A DNA stretch of 64,000 bases from Kineosporia corallincola. Its GTDB lineage: Bacteria > Actinomycetota > Actinomycetes > Actinomycetales > Kineosporiaceae. The notes beneath the pieces are model-generated. The model did no database searches, had not been told where the DNA came from, and saw only the letters and a list, made by a program, of their open reading frames with translations. Location: positions 302,614 to 366,613 of the forward strand of contig NZ_JAHBAY010000008.1 in NCBI RefSeq assembly GCF_018499875.1. Reading direction: 5' to 3'. Shown one piece after another: positions 41,128 through 50,487 of the stretch (the first letter of the stretch is position 1; every line of letters begins with the position of its first letter). The translations under genes were made by a program, and so were the position numbers.

Positions 41128-43143
41128 TCAGATCAGGACGTCGACGTTGGCGTCACCGGTCGTCGCGGTGGTGGTCGGAGTGGCGGGGGTGGTGGGTGCC
41201 GGCAGCGTGGTCGGCGCGGTGTAGCCACCCGCCGAACCGCCCCCGGTGAACCCCGGTTGGTAGCCGGACTGCGACGAGCTGCCGCCGCCCGTGGTCGAGG
41301 CGTCGGCGCTGGCCTGCATCGACACGTCGGCCAGGTTCAGCCCGGACTGGTTCATCTGGTTGCGCAGGTCGTCCAGCCCGGACTGGAGCTGGCTCAGCGC
41401 GGCCGGGGCCGCGACCAGGTCGAGCCGCACGTCGCCGCGGTGCACCGAGAGGGTCACCGTCACGTCGCCCAGTTCCTCGGGGGACAGGTGGATCACCGCC
41501 CGGTGACTGCCTTCCCGCAGCGTCCGCAACTGCGCGGCGAGCTGCTGGCCCACCTGCTCGGCCACGCTCTCGGCGGCGGCCGTGCTGTAGCCGGTGCCGG
41601 TCACCGCGTTGGCCTGCTGCGTCTGCTGGGCCTGCTGGTTCTGCTGCACCTGGCTGAGCTGGCTGCTGAAGGCGTCGGCGGCCGCGGTGGTCCGCGAGCC
41701 GTCCGTGCTCTGCGCGGTGCCGGTCCCGGAGGTGGCGCCGGTGCTGCCGGTACCCGCCTGGCCGTCGCTCTGACCGTCGGCCTGGGCGTCGGCCTCGGCG
41801 CCAGTCCCGGTCGTCCCGGTGGTGCCGGCGACCGCCGAACCGGCCTTGATCGCCGCCGCGGCGTCACTGCCGTTCATCCACTGCCCGTTGACCATGATCC
41901 GGTCAGGCATCGGCGCGGCGACGGCCCCGGTGGTGCCGTCCGTCGTCCCCGAACCGCCGGAGGCACCGGAAGCGCCGGTGCCGGTGGACTTCCCGGAGAT
42001 CGCGTCGGCGGCGTCGGTGCCGTTCATCCACTGGCCGTTCACCATGATCCGGTTCGCCGTGCTGCCGCTCGAACCGGTGACGCCCGAAGTGGCACCGGTG
42101 CTGGCGTTCTGCTGGGTCTTCGCCGTCTGAGCAGCCGTCTGGGCGGCCGTCTGTGAAGCCGTCTGCGCAGCGGTCTGGGCAGCGGCCTGAGCGGCTTCCC
42201 CGGCCTTTCCGGTCTGCGCGGCCGTCTGCGCGGCGGTCTGGGCAGCCGCCTGGGCGGCCTGCCCGGCCTCGGCGGCGGAACCGGCCGCGGAACCCTGGTT
42301 CAGCCCACGCCCCGCAGCCCCGGCCAGCTCGGCGGCCACCGCATCCGATGCCGAGGCTGCCGGGTCGGCCTGCCCCGTGGTCACCTGGGCACCGGCCGGC
42401 AGTGCGCCGTTCGCCTGCCCGGCCGCCACCGTTCCTCCGGCCTGTCCGGCCGCGGAATCGGCGTCCATGCCGAGAAGTGATGCGAGCAGGTTCTTCTGCT
42501 CGGCGGTGAGCTCGGAGTCCACCCCCGCGGCGCCGGTCCCCATGGCCATCTCGATGGACAGGCGGGTGTGCACGCCCTCCGGGCCGGAGGTGGTCTCGAT
42601 CGAGGCCACCGTGGGCAGCCCGCCCGAGCCGCCCGAGCCGGAGGAACCGGCCGAGCCACCGGCCAGCGCCTGCGCGATCTGCTGGGCCGCGGCCGCCTCG
42701 GCCGCGAGAATCTGTGCCAGCAATGACATCCCGGTCGCGTCCTGGCCGTCGTCCGCGGCGGTCGCCGCGTCGTCGTCACCGACCGGGTGGTACAGCTGCT
42801 GGTCCGCGCCCTGGTCCACCTGGATCCCGTTCTCCCCCTTGCGGCGAGCCTTTTCGGCCGCCTCCTGACGCTCCCGCTCGTCCGCGAGGTCGTCGGCCAG
42901 TTCCTCGGCCCGGTCCCGGGCCCCGGCGGTGCGCCGGCGTGCCGCGTCCTGGGCGGCACGCTCGGCGGCGTTCTGCCGCTGGAGCACCTGGTCGCTGTTC
43001 GAGCTGCGCGCCGCGGTCAGCTGCTTCTCGAACTGCATCGCGCGTTCACTGGCAAATGCCTTGTCGTTGCGGAAAAGTGTGCGGCTTCCGGCCGTGTCGA
43101 GCAGGGCCTCGATCGAACTGGAGAAGTTTGCCGAAGCGGTCAT
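41128..43143 (-). CDS. fliK: Hook-length control protein FliK
   Basis: 671 residues from ATG 43143, overlapping the previous stop (ATGA). The C-terminal domain fits the FliK/Flg_hook pattern: HRAVIHLSPEELGDVTVTLSVHRGDVRLDLVA, then ALSQLQSGLDDLR. This part switches FlhB export specificity. The rest is a ruler-like low-complexity region: Ala/Gln-rich AAQTAAQT runs near 300-345 and two copies of the phrase RIMVNGQWMNGxDAA (encoded near 41865-41905 and 42010-42055). The unusual phrase may mark an internal duplication. Confidence 0.86.
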   Translation of the reverse strand: MTASANFSSSIEALLDTAGSRTLFRNDKAFASERAMQFEKQLTAARSSNSDQVLQRQNAAERAAQDAARRRTAGARDRAEELADDLADERERQEAAEKARRKGENGIQVDQGADQQLYHPVGDDDAATAADDGQDATGMSLLAQILAAEAAAAQQIAQALAGGSAGSSGSGGSGGLPTVASIETTSGPEGVHTRLSIEMAMGTGAAGVDSELTAEQKNLLASLLGMDADSAAGQAGGTVAAGQANGALPAGAQVTTGQADPAASASDAVAAELAGAAGRGLNQGSAAGSAAEAGQAAQAAAQTAAQTAAQTGKAGEAAQAAAQTAAQTASQTAAQTAAQTAKTQQNASTGATSGVTGSSGSTANRIMVNGQWMNGTDAADAISGKSTGTGASGASGGSGTTDGTTGAVAAPMPDRIMVNGQWMNGSDAAAAIKAGSAVAGTTGTTGTGAEADAQADGQSDGQAGTGSTGATSGTGTAQSTDGSRTTAAADAFSSQLSQVQQNQQAQQTQQANAVTGTGYSTAAAESVAEQVGQQLAAQLRTLREGSHRAVIHLSPEELGDVTVTLSVHRGDVRLDLVAAPAALSQLQSGLDDLRNQMNQSGLNLADVSMQASADASTTGGGSSSQSGYQPGFTGGGSAGGYTAPTTLPAPTTPATPTTTATTGDANVDVLI

Positions 43144-44159
43144 CGCAGTTGCCCCCAAGCTTTCTGTACTCGTCGGACATAGTTCTCGGTTTCGGTGTAA
43201 GGCGGTACCCCGTCGTACTTCCGGACCGCACCGGGCCCGGCGTTGTAGGCGGCCAGGGCCAGATCGACCCGGCCGAAGGTGCGGATGTGGTCGGACAGCA
43301 GGCGCGCCGCACCGTCCACGGCCTGGCGCGGCACCATCGGGTCCACCCCGAGCTCGCGCGCGGTGCCCGGCATGATCTGCATCAGGCCGAGCGCCCCGGC
43401 CGGGCTCTTCGCCGAGGCGTTGTAGTTGCTCTCGGTGCGGGCCACGGCCGACAGCAGGGCCGGGTCGATGCCGTACTTCTTGCCCGCCGCGGTGAAAAGG
43501 TTGGCGTAGGGCGTGGATCCGAGCGGTGACGATCCGGTGAGCTGCCGCAGTGTGTCGGCCACCGGGTCGGACGACGAGGTGTCGTTCAGCACCCGCCGGA
43601 TCTGGCTCGGCTTCTCGTACACGTCACGGATGCGCACCTCGTCACCCGCCTTGGGCGCGTCGATCATCTTGCCGTCGCCCAGGTAGATGCCCACATGGTG
43701 CACCGGCGAACCGAAGAACACCAGGTCACCCGGCTCGGCCGCGGCCATCGACGACACCCTGGTACCGACCGTAGCCTGTGCCGCGCTGCTGCGCGGCAGG
43801 TCGATACCCAACTGGCCGAACACCAGCTTGGTCAGCCCGGAGCAGTCCAGCCCGGTGCTCGCGTCGTTGCCGCCCCAGCGGTACGGCACACCCAGGTACC
43901 GCTGCGCGATCGAGATCGCGCGGTCGGCAAGGCTGGTGGACGACGACGGGCTCCTGACCCGCTTCCCGTCGTCCACCGGTGTGCCGCCGGTGACGGTGTC
44001 GAGCAGATCGGAGAAATCGGTGGAACCGGTGCTGCCGGTCGTCTTCGAGACCGGTGCGGTCTTCGAGGTGGACGAGGTGGCGTTCACCGGCCGTGGATTG
44101 ATCAGCGCCTCGATCTGGCCGATCCGGCTGAGCACCGCGCTCATGCCATCGGACATCAT
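43140..44159 (-). CDS. NlpC/P60 endopeptidase-SLT transglycosylase fusion, likely FlgJ substitute
   Basis: 339 residues with no signal peptide. Residues about 75-180 are an NlpC/P60 domain with Cys-106 (LDCSGLTKLVF), GDLVFF and His-155 (HHVGIYLG). Residues about 215-335 are a lytic transglycosylase domain with Glu-243 (ARTESNYNASA), GALGLMQIMPGTA and AYNAGPGAV. Together they can cut both peptide and glycan bonds of peptidoglycan. It sits between fliJ and fliK with four-base overlaps at both ends. It probably opens the wall for the rod, as FlgJ does in proteobacteria, and, lacking a signal, may leave through the flagellar export system. Confidence 0.88.
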   Translation of the reverse strand: MMSDGMSAVLSRIGQIEALINPRPVNATSSTSKTAPVSKTTGSTGSTDFSDLLDTVTGGTPVDDGKRVRSPSSSTSLADRAISIAQRYLGVPYRWGGNDASTGLDCSGLTKLVFGQLGIDLPRSSAAQATVGTRVSSMAAAEPGDLVFFGSPVHHVGIYLGDGKMIDAPKAGDEVRIRDVYEKPSQIRRVLNDTSSSDPVADTLRQLTGSSPLGSTPYANLFTAAGKKYGIDPALLSAVARTESNYNASAKSPAGALGLMQIMPGTARELGVDPMVPRQAVDGAARLLSDHIRTFGRVDLALAAYNAGPGAVRKYDGVPPYTETENYVRRVQKAWGQLR

Positions 44160-44611
44160 GAACCCCCAGAGTCGTTGCCGGACGCCGCGGCCGGCATCCG
44201 CCGGCCGGATCCGGCCCGTTCGTCCATCTCGCGTTGCTCGGCCCGCTGCCGGGCCTGGGCCCGCTCCTCGCGGTACCGGTCGTGCAGCATGCCGACGGCG
44301 CGCACCTCGGCCCGGGCCTGCAACCAGGTCTCGCGGCGCTGCTCCAGAACGATGGTCAGCTTGGCCAGTTCGTGCTCCACCTCGGCCAGGTCCCCGCGCA
44401 GCCGGAAGCGGTAGACCGCCTCCAGTTCCAGCTCGTAGGCGGTGGTCTCGCCATGGCGCTGCTCCTGGAGCCGGTGCACCAGGTCGTCACGCCGCGCCTC
44501 GGCCTCGCGCACCGCGGTCTGTGCCGTGTGCAGGGCCTGGGCGGCCTCCTCCAGCCGCTTCCCGCGCAGCCGCTCCACCGTGGCCAGCCGGAACTTCTTC
44601 GCCGGGCTCAT
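44156..44611 (-). CDS. fliJ: Flagellar export chaperone FliJ
   Basis: 151 residues, predicted to be almost entirely helical coiled coil (about 8-130), rich in Glu, Arg, Ala and Leu. The opening KKFRLATVERLRGKRLEEAAQ fits the KFrLqtvLrlre pattern of the family. FliJ couples the FliI ATPase ring to FlhA. The ATG overlaps the fliI stop by four bases. Confidence 0.85.
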   Translation of the reverse strand: MSPAKKFRLATVERLRGKRLEEAAQALHTAQTAVREAEARRDDLVHRLQEQRHGETTAYELELEAVYRFRLRGDLAEVEHELAKLTIVLEQRRETWLQARAEVRAVGMLHDRYREERAQARQRAEQREMDERAGSGRRMPAAASGNDSGGS

Positions 44612-45933
44612 CGCTTCACCTGGAGCAGCCCGGCCAGCTCGGTCCACGACTGCTGCACCGGAATCGCTTCGTCCGGGCGCTGTCTCAGGAAGTTGTCGAT
44701 GGCCGGACGCAACCGGATCGCGGCGTCCGCCACCGGGTCGCTGCCGCTGACGTAGGCACCCACCTCGACCAGTTCGCGCACGTCCCGCCACGACGCCATC
44801 AGCCGCCGCAGGGTGAGCGCCAGCTGGCGGTCCTCCTCACTGAGGATCGCGCGCTCCACCCTGGACACCGACTCCAGCACGTCGATACTCGGAAAATGCC
44901 CGGCGGTGGCCAGATCCCGGGAGAGCACCACGTGCCCGTCCAAGATGCCCCGCACCGTGTCGCCGATCGGGTCCTGAAGGTCGTCGCCCTCCACCAGCAC
45001 GGTGTAGAGCGCCGTGATGGAACCGTTCTGGCCGGGCCCGGAACGCTCCAGCAGACGCGGCAGCATGGCGAACACGCTGGCCGGGTAGCCGCGGGTGGCC
45101 GGTGGTTCCCCGGCGGCCAGGGCCACCTCCCGCTGCGCCATCGCGGTCCGGGTCACCGAGTCGACCACCAGCAGGACGTCCTCGCCCTGGTCGCGGAACC
45201 ACTCGGCGATCCGGGTGGCGGTGAAGGCGGCGGTGACCCGCAACAGGGCCGGGTCGTCGGCCGTGGCCACCACCAGCACGGTGCGGCTACGGGCCTTGGC
45301 GTCGAGCGTGTCCTCGATGAATTCCCGCACCTCGCGGCCACGTTCGCCGACCAGTGCAACCACCCGCACCGGGGCGACGGTGCCGCGCACCGCCATGCCC
45401 AGCAGGGTCGACTTGCCCACGCCGCTGCCGGCCATGATGCCCACGCGCTGCCCGGCCCCGACCGGGATCAGGGTGTCGATGGCCCGCACACCGGTGGGCA
45501 GGGCGTCTTCCACCCGCCGCCGCAGCAGCGGGTTGGGCGCCGAGTTCTCCACCGGGACCCAGTTCACCCCGGTGGGTTTCGGCTTGCCGTCGATCGGCCG
45601 GCCGAGAGCGTCGATGATCCGGTCCAGCATCCCGTAACCGGCCGGCACCCGCAGCTGATCGCCCGTGCGCCGCACCGGGTCACCGGCCGCCACCCCCGCG
45701 GTGGCGCCTAGCGGCATCGCGGTGACGCCGTCCCGCTGCACGGCGATCACCTGGGCGGGCAGCTGCCCGGCCCGGGTCTCGATGGTGAGCAGCTCGTTGA
45801 CGGCCGCGGACAGCCCGAGCACCCCGATGCCCAGGCCGATCACCTCGCCGACCCGGCCCTCCACCCCGGGCGCGGCCGCGTGCGCGGCGGCCCCGAGCCG
45901 CTCGCGCAGTTCCGCCGCCAGCGAAGAGCTCAC
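44608..45933 (-). CDS. fliI: Flagellum-specific export ATPase FliI
   Basis: 441 residues from GTG 45933, which overlaps the fliH stop (GTGA). The Walker A is in IMAGSGVGKSTLLGM, Walker B in DVLLVVDSVTRTAMAQREV, and the catalytic-region GERGREVREF and PPATRGYPASVFAMLPRLLERSG match F1-type ATPases of export systems. A continuous open frame runs far upstream through fliH and fliG sequence, but the true start is set by the overlap and by protein length. Confidence 0.95.
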   Translation of the reverse strand: MSSSLAAELRERLGAAAHAAAPGVEGRVGEVIGLGIGVLGLSAAVNELLTIETRAGQLPAQVIAVQRDGVTAMPLGATAGVAAGDPVRRTGDQLRVPAGYGMLDRIIDALGRPIDGKPKPTGVNWVPVENSAPNPLLRRRVEDALPTGVRAIDTLIPVGAGQRVGIMAGSGVGKSTLLGMAVRGTVAPVRVVALVGERGREVREFIEDTLDAKARSRTVLVVATADDPALLRVTAAFTATRIAEWFRDQGEDVLLVVDSVTRTAMAQREVALAAGEPPATRGYPASVFAMLPRLLERSGPGQNGSITALYTVLVEGDDLQDPIGDTVRGILDGHVVLSRDLATAGHFPSIDVLESVSRVERAILSEEDRQLALTLRRLMASWRDVRELVEVGAYVSGSDPVADAAIRLRPAIDNFLRQRPDEAIPVQQSWTELAGLLQVKR

Positions 45934-46616
45934 GAGCGCAGCACCTCTTCGGCCGCGGCCAGCGCGGCCGGCAGGTCGTGCCGCAGCCGCTGGGTGGGGG
46001 TGAGCACGGTGACGCTGCCGGGGGCGAGCTCCGGGTCGGGCACGATCCGCACCCCCTCCACGCCGGCCTGGCCGAGCGTCTCGGCGTCGTCCGGGTTCAG
46101 GTGCACCACCGCCTCGTCGGAGGCGGACACCTGCCGCACCGCCGTGCGCACGGCCTGCTCCACCGACTCGTCGACGGTGCTCATCTCGCGTCCCAGAGCG
46201 GCTTTCGCCAGACGCAGCGCACCGTCGGTGAGCGCGTCGGCCACCTCGTTCCAGTCCGGCAGCGTGGCCTCGTGCACCTGCCGCGCCGCCTCGCGCAGCG
46301 CCACCATGAGATCCTCCGCCCGGTGCGCCAGTTCGGCCCGCAGCTGCTGGGTCTCCTCCAGCTGCGTGGCCCGCACCGCCAGGTTCTCCTCGGCTGCGGC
46401 CTGCCGGCCCTGCGCCCAGCCGGCCAGGTACCCCTGGGCCTGGGCGTCCGTGCGGGCCTGGTCGGCCGCGGCCCGCACAGCCTGCTCCAGCTTCGGGTCG
46501 CTGAACTGAGCGCCCGGTGTGCCGCGGTGCAGCGGCCGGTCGAGCTGGGCCGGCCGCACCGCCGCGCGCGCCTCGTCGGACGAGAGCACCGGGCTGGAGA
46601 CGGATCTGAGCGCCAT
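45930..46616 (-). CDS. fliH: Flagellar assembly protein FliH
   Basis: 228 residues, mostly helical and rich in Ala, Glu and Arg, with a Gln/Ala-rich segment (about 60-75). The C-terminal half resembles the stator-like FliH/YscL domain (VVHLNPDDAETLGQAGVEGVRIVPDPELAPGSVTV). It binds FliI and holds it at the export gate. It begins directly after the fliG stop and is coupled to fliI. Confidence 0.86.
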   Translation of the reverse strand: MALRSVSSPVLSSDEARAAVRPAQLDRPLHRGTPGAQFSDPKLEQAVRAAADQARTDAQAQGYLAGWAQGRQAAAEENLAVRATQLEETQQLRAELAHRAEDLMVALREAARQVHEATLPDWNEVADALTDGALRLAKAALGREMSTVDESVEQAVRTAVRQVSASDEAVVHLNPDDAETLGQAGVEGVRIVPDPELAPGSVTVLTPTQRLRHDLPAALAAAEEVLRS

Positions 46617-47636
46617 CTACTCCACCATCGCTTCCTCGTCGCTGCGCTGGATGAGGATCTGGCCGGTCTGCTCCAGGGCCCGGATCTCCTGGACCACCTT
46701 CGCCTGAGCCTCCTCGACCTGCTTGATCCGCACCGCGCCGAGCAGGTCGATCTCCTCGACCAGGTTCTCCGCGGCCCGGCTGGACAGGTTGCGGGTGATC
46801 TTGTCCTTGACCATCGGGCTGACGCCCTTGAGGGCCAGGGCCAGGTCGCTGCCCTGCACGTTGCGCAGCACCAGCTGGATCGCCTTGTCGTCGAGCGTGA
46901 GGATGTCCTCGAAGATGAACATCTTCGACCGCACCGTGTCGGCCAGCTCCTGGTCGACCGTCTCCAGGCCCTCCAGGATCATCCGCTCCGTCGACCGGTC
47001 GGCCCGGTTGATGATCGCGACCAGCGGCTCCACACCACCGACCGTCGACATCTCCTGCGGGCCCAGCACCGTGGTCATCCGCCGCTCGAGTTCCCGTTCC
47101 ACCAGCCGGATCACATCCGGGCTGGCGGGTTCCATCGAGGCGATCCGGAAGGCCACCTTGGCCTGAAGACTCTGTGCCAGGCCGGACAGCACCACCGCGG
47201 ACTGCTGCGGGGCCAGGTGAGCCAGCACCAGCGCGATGGTCTGCGGGTGCTCGTCCGCGAGGAACGACAGCAGCTGCCGGGCGTCCGCCTTGCGGATGCC
47301 CTCGAACGGCATCTCGGCCAGCGACGCGCCGAGCCGTTCCATGATCTCTTCGGCCCGGTCGCTGCCCAGGCTCTGGGCCAGCAGCTGCCGGGCCAGGTCC
47401 ATGCCGCCCCGGGCGCCGGAGCTGGCCGCCAGGTTGTCGTGCGCCTCGGACAGCACCGCCTCGGCGTCGATGTTGCTGACCTCTTTGAGGCGGACGATCT
47501 CGCCGGTGAGTTCCTCGACGAGGTCCTCGGGCAGCAGCCCCATGACCCGCGCCGCCTTCTCCTGGCCCAGCTGGACCAGGAAGATGGCAGCCTTGCGAAG
47601 ACCGGAGAGCGGCGCACTGGTGGTTGAGACTGCCAT
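46617..47636 (-). CDS. fliG: Flagellar motor switch protein FliG
   Basis: 339 residues. FliG forms the torque ring on FliF and touches MotA. The N-domain reads LRKAAIFLVQLGQEKAARVM, the middle has the EHPQTIALVLAHL motif, and the C-domain ends with the charged helix LDDKAIQLVLRNVQGSDLALALKG and FLSSRAAE-like NLSSRAAENLVEEI. Length and order (fliF-fliG-fliH) are standard. It starts six bases after the fliF stop. Confidence 0.96.
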   Translation of the reverse strand: MAVSTTSAPLSGLRKAAIFLVQLGQEKAARVMGLLPEDLVEELTGEIVRLKEVSNIDAEAVLSEAHDNLAASSGARGGMDLARQLLAQSLGSDRAEEIMERLGASLAEMPFEGIRKADARQLLSFLADEHPQTIALVLAHLAPQQSAVVLSGLAQSLQAKVAFRIASMEPASPDVIRLVERELERRMTTVLGPQEMSTVGGVEPLVAIINRADRSTERMILEGLETVDQELADTVRSKMFIFEDILTLDDKAIQLVLRNVQGSDLALALKGVSPMVKDKITRNLSSRAAENLVEEIDLLGAVRIKQVEEAQAKVVQEIRALEQTGQILIQRSDEEAMVE

Positions 47637-47642
47637 CTGCGG

Positions 47643-49238
47643 TTACTTCCGTTCTGCCAGCCAGCCCTGGAGCAACGCGGCGACGTCGTCGGGCTGGTTG
47701 TCGACCATGGCGGAGACCTCGTCGCGCATCCGGTCCCGGGACAGGTCCGCCTCCTGCGCCAGGGCCAGCTGCTGGTTCGCGGCGATGGCCTGTGGCGACA
47801 GCACGGTGCCCTCGGGCAGGTCGGAGGCGGTGGCCTCGATCCTGGCCTCTTCCTCCTCCTGGATCCGCTTCTTGCGCCGGCGCAGGAAGATCAGCACCGC
47901 GATGATGATCAGCAGCAGCAGCCCGACCTGCTTGGCCAGGGTGATCAGCTCCGAGTTGCGCTGGGCACTGGCCGCCTCGTCGAGGGCCTTCTTGGCCGCC
48001 TCGGCCGCGGTGGTGTCGAACGGCAGCACGCTCACCTGCACGCTGTCGCCACGGGCCGGGTCCAGCCCCAGGGCGTTCGACACCAGCTGTGACGCGGTGC
48101 TGGTGTTCAGCGCACCGGCGGTCTCGCTGTTCAGCACCACGGCCACCGTCATCCGTTCCACCTGACCGGGGGCCTGCTGCACCTTGGCCACGCTCTCGTT
48201 CACCGCGTTGTTCACGGTGGACTGCTCGCGCTCGTAGCTGCCGGTGCCGCCGGAACCGATCGGCGTGGGCACGATGGTGCCCAGGGTGCCGCCGGCGTTG
48301 GCGCCGTTGCCCTGGTACTGCTCGTTCACGGTCGCCTCGCTCAGCGGGGGCACGGTCGGGGTGGACTGGCTGTAGGTCTTGCTGGTGGTCTCGGTCGCGT
48401 CGAAGTTCAGGCTGGCGTTCACCTGAACCTTCGAGTTGTTCGGCCCGACAACGGCATTCAGCACGTCCTCGACCGCGCCGTTCATCCGCTTCTCGAACGC
48501 CGCGGTCTGCGCGTCGGTCTGGCCGGCGTCGGAGGCCGCGCCCCCGCCGCCGTTGCCCGAGCCGGACAGCAGGGTGCCGTCCTGGTCGGTCACCGTCACG
48601 TCGCCCGGGTCCAGGTTGGCCACCGACCCGGCCACCAGATGGGTGATCGCCTGCACCTGGCTGTCGGCCAGCTCGGTTCCTGCCGACAGTTTCAGCAGCA
48701 CCGCGGCGGTCGGGTTGTCCTGCTCGTCGGAGAACACCGTGGGTTCCGGGATGGCCAGCTGCACCACCGCGTTCTCCACCCCGTCCATCGCCTCCAGCGT
48801 CTTGGACAGCTCGCCCGAGAGAGCACGCTGGTAGGCCACGTTCTGCTGGAACTCGGTGGCGGTGATGCCTTGCTCGTCGAGCAGGGCCCAGCCGTCCGCC
48901 CCGCTGCCGTCGCCGCCGGTCAGGCCGGCCGCGGCGAGCTTGATCCGCTCCGCGTACACCTGTTCCTTCGGCACGAGGATCGCCGAGCCCTGGTCGGCGA
49001 GCTTGTAGGGCACCCCGTCGGAGTCCAGTTGTTCCGTGATCGCGCTGGCGTCCTCGCCGGACAGACCGCCGTACAGCGGCGTCCATTCCGGCTGTGAGAC
49101 ATACCGGCTGAGCGCGTACGCGCCCAGCAGCAGGCCGAGGACCGCCACGATCACGACGGCGCGCTGGCCGGCGGTGAATCCGCTGGCGAAGGTGCGGGCC
49201 CGGGTGGTGACCGCCTTGGCGTTGAACTGAGGGCTCAA
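47643..49238 (-). CDS. fliF: Flagellar MS-ring protein FliF
   Basis: 531 residues. A first membrane helix at about 25-44 and a second near 437-458 enclose the ring-building domains (EWTPLYGGLSGEDASAITEQLDSDGVPYKL; TEFQQNVAYQRALSGELSKTL; VNASLNFDATETTSKTY). The C-terminal tail binds FliG. The start is a TTG whose TTGA overlaps the fliE stop; the next in-frame candidates would lose the conserved N-terminus, so TTG is preferred. Confidence 0.94.
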   Translation of the reverse strand: MSPQFNAKAVTTRARTFASGFTAGQRAVVIVAVLGLLLGAYALSRYVSQPEWTPLYGGLSGEDASAITEQLDSDGVPYKLADQGSAILVPKEQVYAERIKLAAAGLTGGDGSGADGWALLDEQGITATEFQQNVAYQRALSGELSKTLEAMDGVENAVVQLAIPEPTVFSDEQDNPTAAVLLKLSAGTELADSQVQAITHLVAGSVANLDPGDVTVTDQDGTLLSGSGNGGGGAASDAGQTDAQTAAFEKRMNGAVEDVLNAVVGPNNSKVQVNASLNFDATETTSKTYSQSTPTVPPLSEATVNEQYQGNGANAGGTLGTIVPTPIGSGGTGSYEREQSTVNNAVNESVAKVQQAPGQVERMTVAVVLNSETAGALNTSTASQLVSNALGLDPARGDSVQVSVLPFDTTAAEAAKKALDEAASAQRNSELITLAKQVGLLLLIIIAVLIFLRRRKKRIQEEEEARIEATASDLPEGTVLSPQAIAANQQLALAQEADLSRDRMRDEVSAMVDNQPDDVAALLQGWLAERK

Positions 49239-49633
49239 AGCTGCATCCCGATGATCTGCTGGAACGACTCAAGCGCCTTGTTGCGCAGCGTCGTCGTCAG
49301 CTCGACGGCGGTCTGCGCCTGCACCGCGGCGATGACGTAGTCGTGCACGTCGTCGAGATCGCCGGTGGCCGCGTTGATGGCCTTGGTCTGGGCGGTGGTG
49401 TCCAGGTTCTCCACCTTCTGGAGCCCCTGGCCCAGCATCGAGCCGAACGAGTCGCTGCGGGTGGCGGCGGCCTGGCCGGCGGTCAGGCTGTTCACGCCCG
49501 GCACCGACACGTTCTCGATGCTGCCCACGTCGGCGGAGCCCAGCCCGGCGGACATCTGGTCGTAGAGGCTGGTGATCGAGGTGACGGCGCTCGGGTCGGT
49601 GACCCCGACGGCGGTGACGGGAACGATGGCCAT
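49235..49633 (-). CDS. fliE: Flagellar hook-basal body protein FliE
   Basis: 132 residues. FliE joins the MS ring to the rod. The C-terminal half has the conserved pattern SFGSMLGQGLQKVENLDTTAQ, DLDDVHDYVIAAVQAQTAVELTTTLRNKALESFQQIIGMQL. Its end is the usual FliE terminus. It starts one base after the flgC stop and is coupled to fliF by overlap. Confidence 0.94.
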   Translation of the reverse strand: MAIVPVTAVGVTDPSAVTSITSLYDQMSAGLGSADVGSIENVSVPGVNSLTAGQAAATRSDSFGSMLGQGLQKVENLDTTAQTKAINAATGDLDDVHDYVIAAVQAQTAVELTTTLRNKALESFQQIIGMQL

Positions 49634-49634
49634 G

Positions 49635-50033
49635 TCAGCTGCGTCCCATCTGGATCGCGGCCTGGTAGGCGGCGCGAACCCGGTCGAGGTTGGCGGTGTT
49701 GGCCTGGTAACCGCGCTGCGCCATCACCATCTGGGTCATCTGGTCGCCCAGGTCGATGTCTGGCTGCCGCACGTAGCCCTGGGCGTCGGCGTAGGGATGG
49801 CCGGGGGAGTAGACCAGCCGGCCGGTGTCGTCGCCGAGCTCCACGCCCGCGACCCGCACCCCGGCGCCCACGCTGCCGTCCTCCACCGACTGCGCCACCA
49901 CGTAGCGGGCCTGGAAGGCCGCCTCGTTGCTGGGCCGGATGGTGTTGATGTTCGCGATGTTGTCCGAGACGGCGTCCATCCAGTTCTGGTGGACGTACAT
50001 GCCGCTGCCGGAGATGTTGAGAGATTCGAACAT
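49635..50033 (-). CDS. flgC: Proximal rod protein FlgC
   Basis: 132 residues from ATG 50033. The N-terminus MFESLNISGSGMYVHQNWMD and NIANINTIRP correspond to the rod-family helix and ANxNT signature. The C-terminal MVMAQRGYQANTANLDRVRAAYQAAIQMG is typical of FlgC. It follows the flgB stop by one base. Confidence 0.95.
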   Translation of the reverse strand: MFESLNISGSGMYVHQNWMDAVSDNIANINTIRPSNEAAFQARYVVAQSVEDGSVGAGVRVAGVELGDDTGRLVYSPGHPYADAQGYVRQPDIDLGDQMTQMVMAQRGYQANTANLDRVRAAYQAAIQMGRS

Positions 50034-50034
50034 G

Positions 50035-50391
50035 TCAGTTGCTCCTGATCGCGGCACGCAGCAGGCTGAACCGGTCGCCGGTCGCGCGCAGGGCCAGTTC
50101 GTAGCTCATCTCGGTCTTCACGCTGTTCACCGAGGCGGTGCCCAGGTCGACGTTGTTGCCGGTGAGATCGCCGGCGGCACCGGAATAGACGGTGGTCGGG
50201 GTGACGACCTCCATCGGGTCGTCCCCGTTCATCAGCGCCTGCTTCAGCTGGCCCTCGAAAGCCACCGAGCGCGCCCGGTAATAAGGGGTGTTGACGTTGG
50301 CGATGTCGTCGCTGATCGCCTGCTGGCGGCGGGAGAGCCCGTCCAGGGCCGAGTGCAGGGCATCGATCGAGACGTCGTCGAGCAGGGACAT
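50035..50391 (-). CDS. flgB: Proximal rod protein FlgB
   Basis: 118 residues from ATG 50391; an upstream in-frame start would add 28 residues unlike the family. Visible features are LHSALDGLSRRQQAISDDIANVNTPYY and a C-terminal SYELALRATGDRFSLLRAAI. It is the first gene of the basal-body operon. Confidence 0.94.
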   Translation of the reverse strand: MSLLDDVSIDALHSALDGLSRRQQAISDDIANVNTPYYRARSVAFEGQLKQALMNGDDPMEVVTPTTVYSGAAGDLTGNNVDLGTASVNSVKTEMSYELALRATGDRFSLLRAAIRSN

Positions 50392-50487
50392 GATGAACCG
50401 GCCCTTCCAGTACGCGCGGGCACAATCGTCAAAGGACAAGACGCGCCGATCCGTGGCGCTTGCAGAGCGGTCCATGCTCAGATCCAG

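Noticed and set aside
46000..49272. Very long open frame continuing upstream of fliI through fliH, fliG and fliF
   Set aside because: Those genes are clear in other frames with proper overlaps; only the last 441 codons are FliI.
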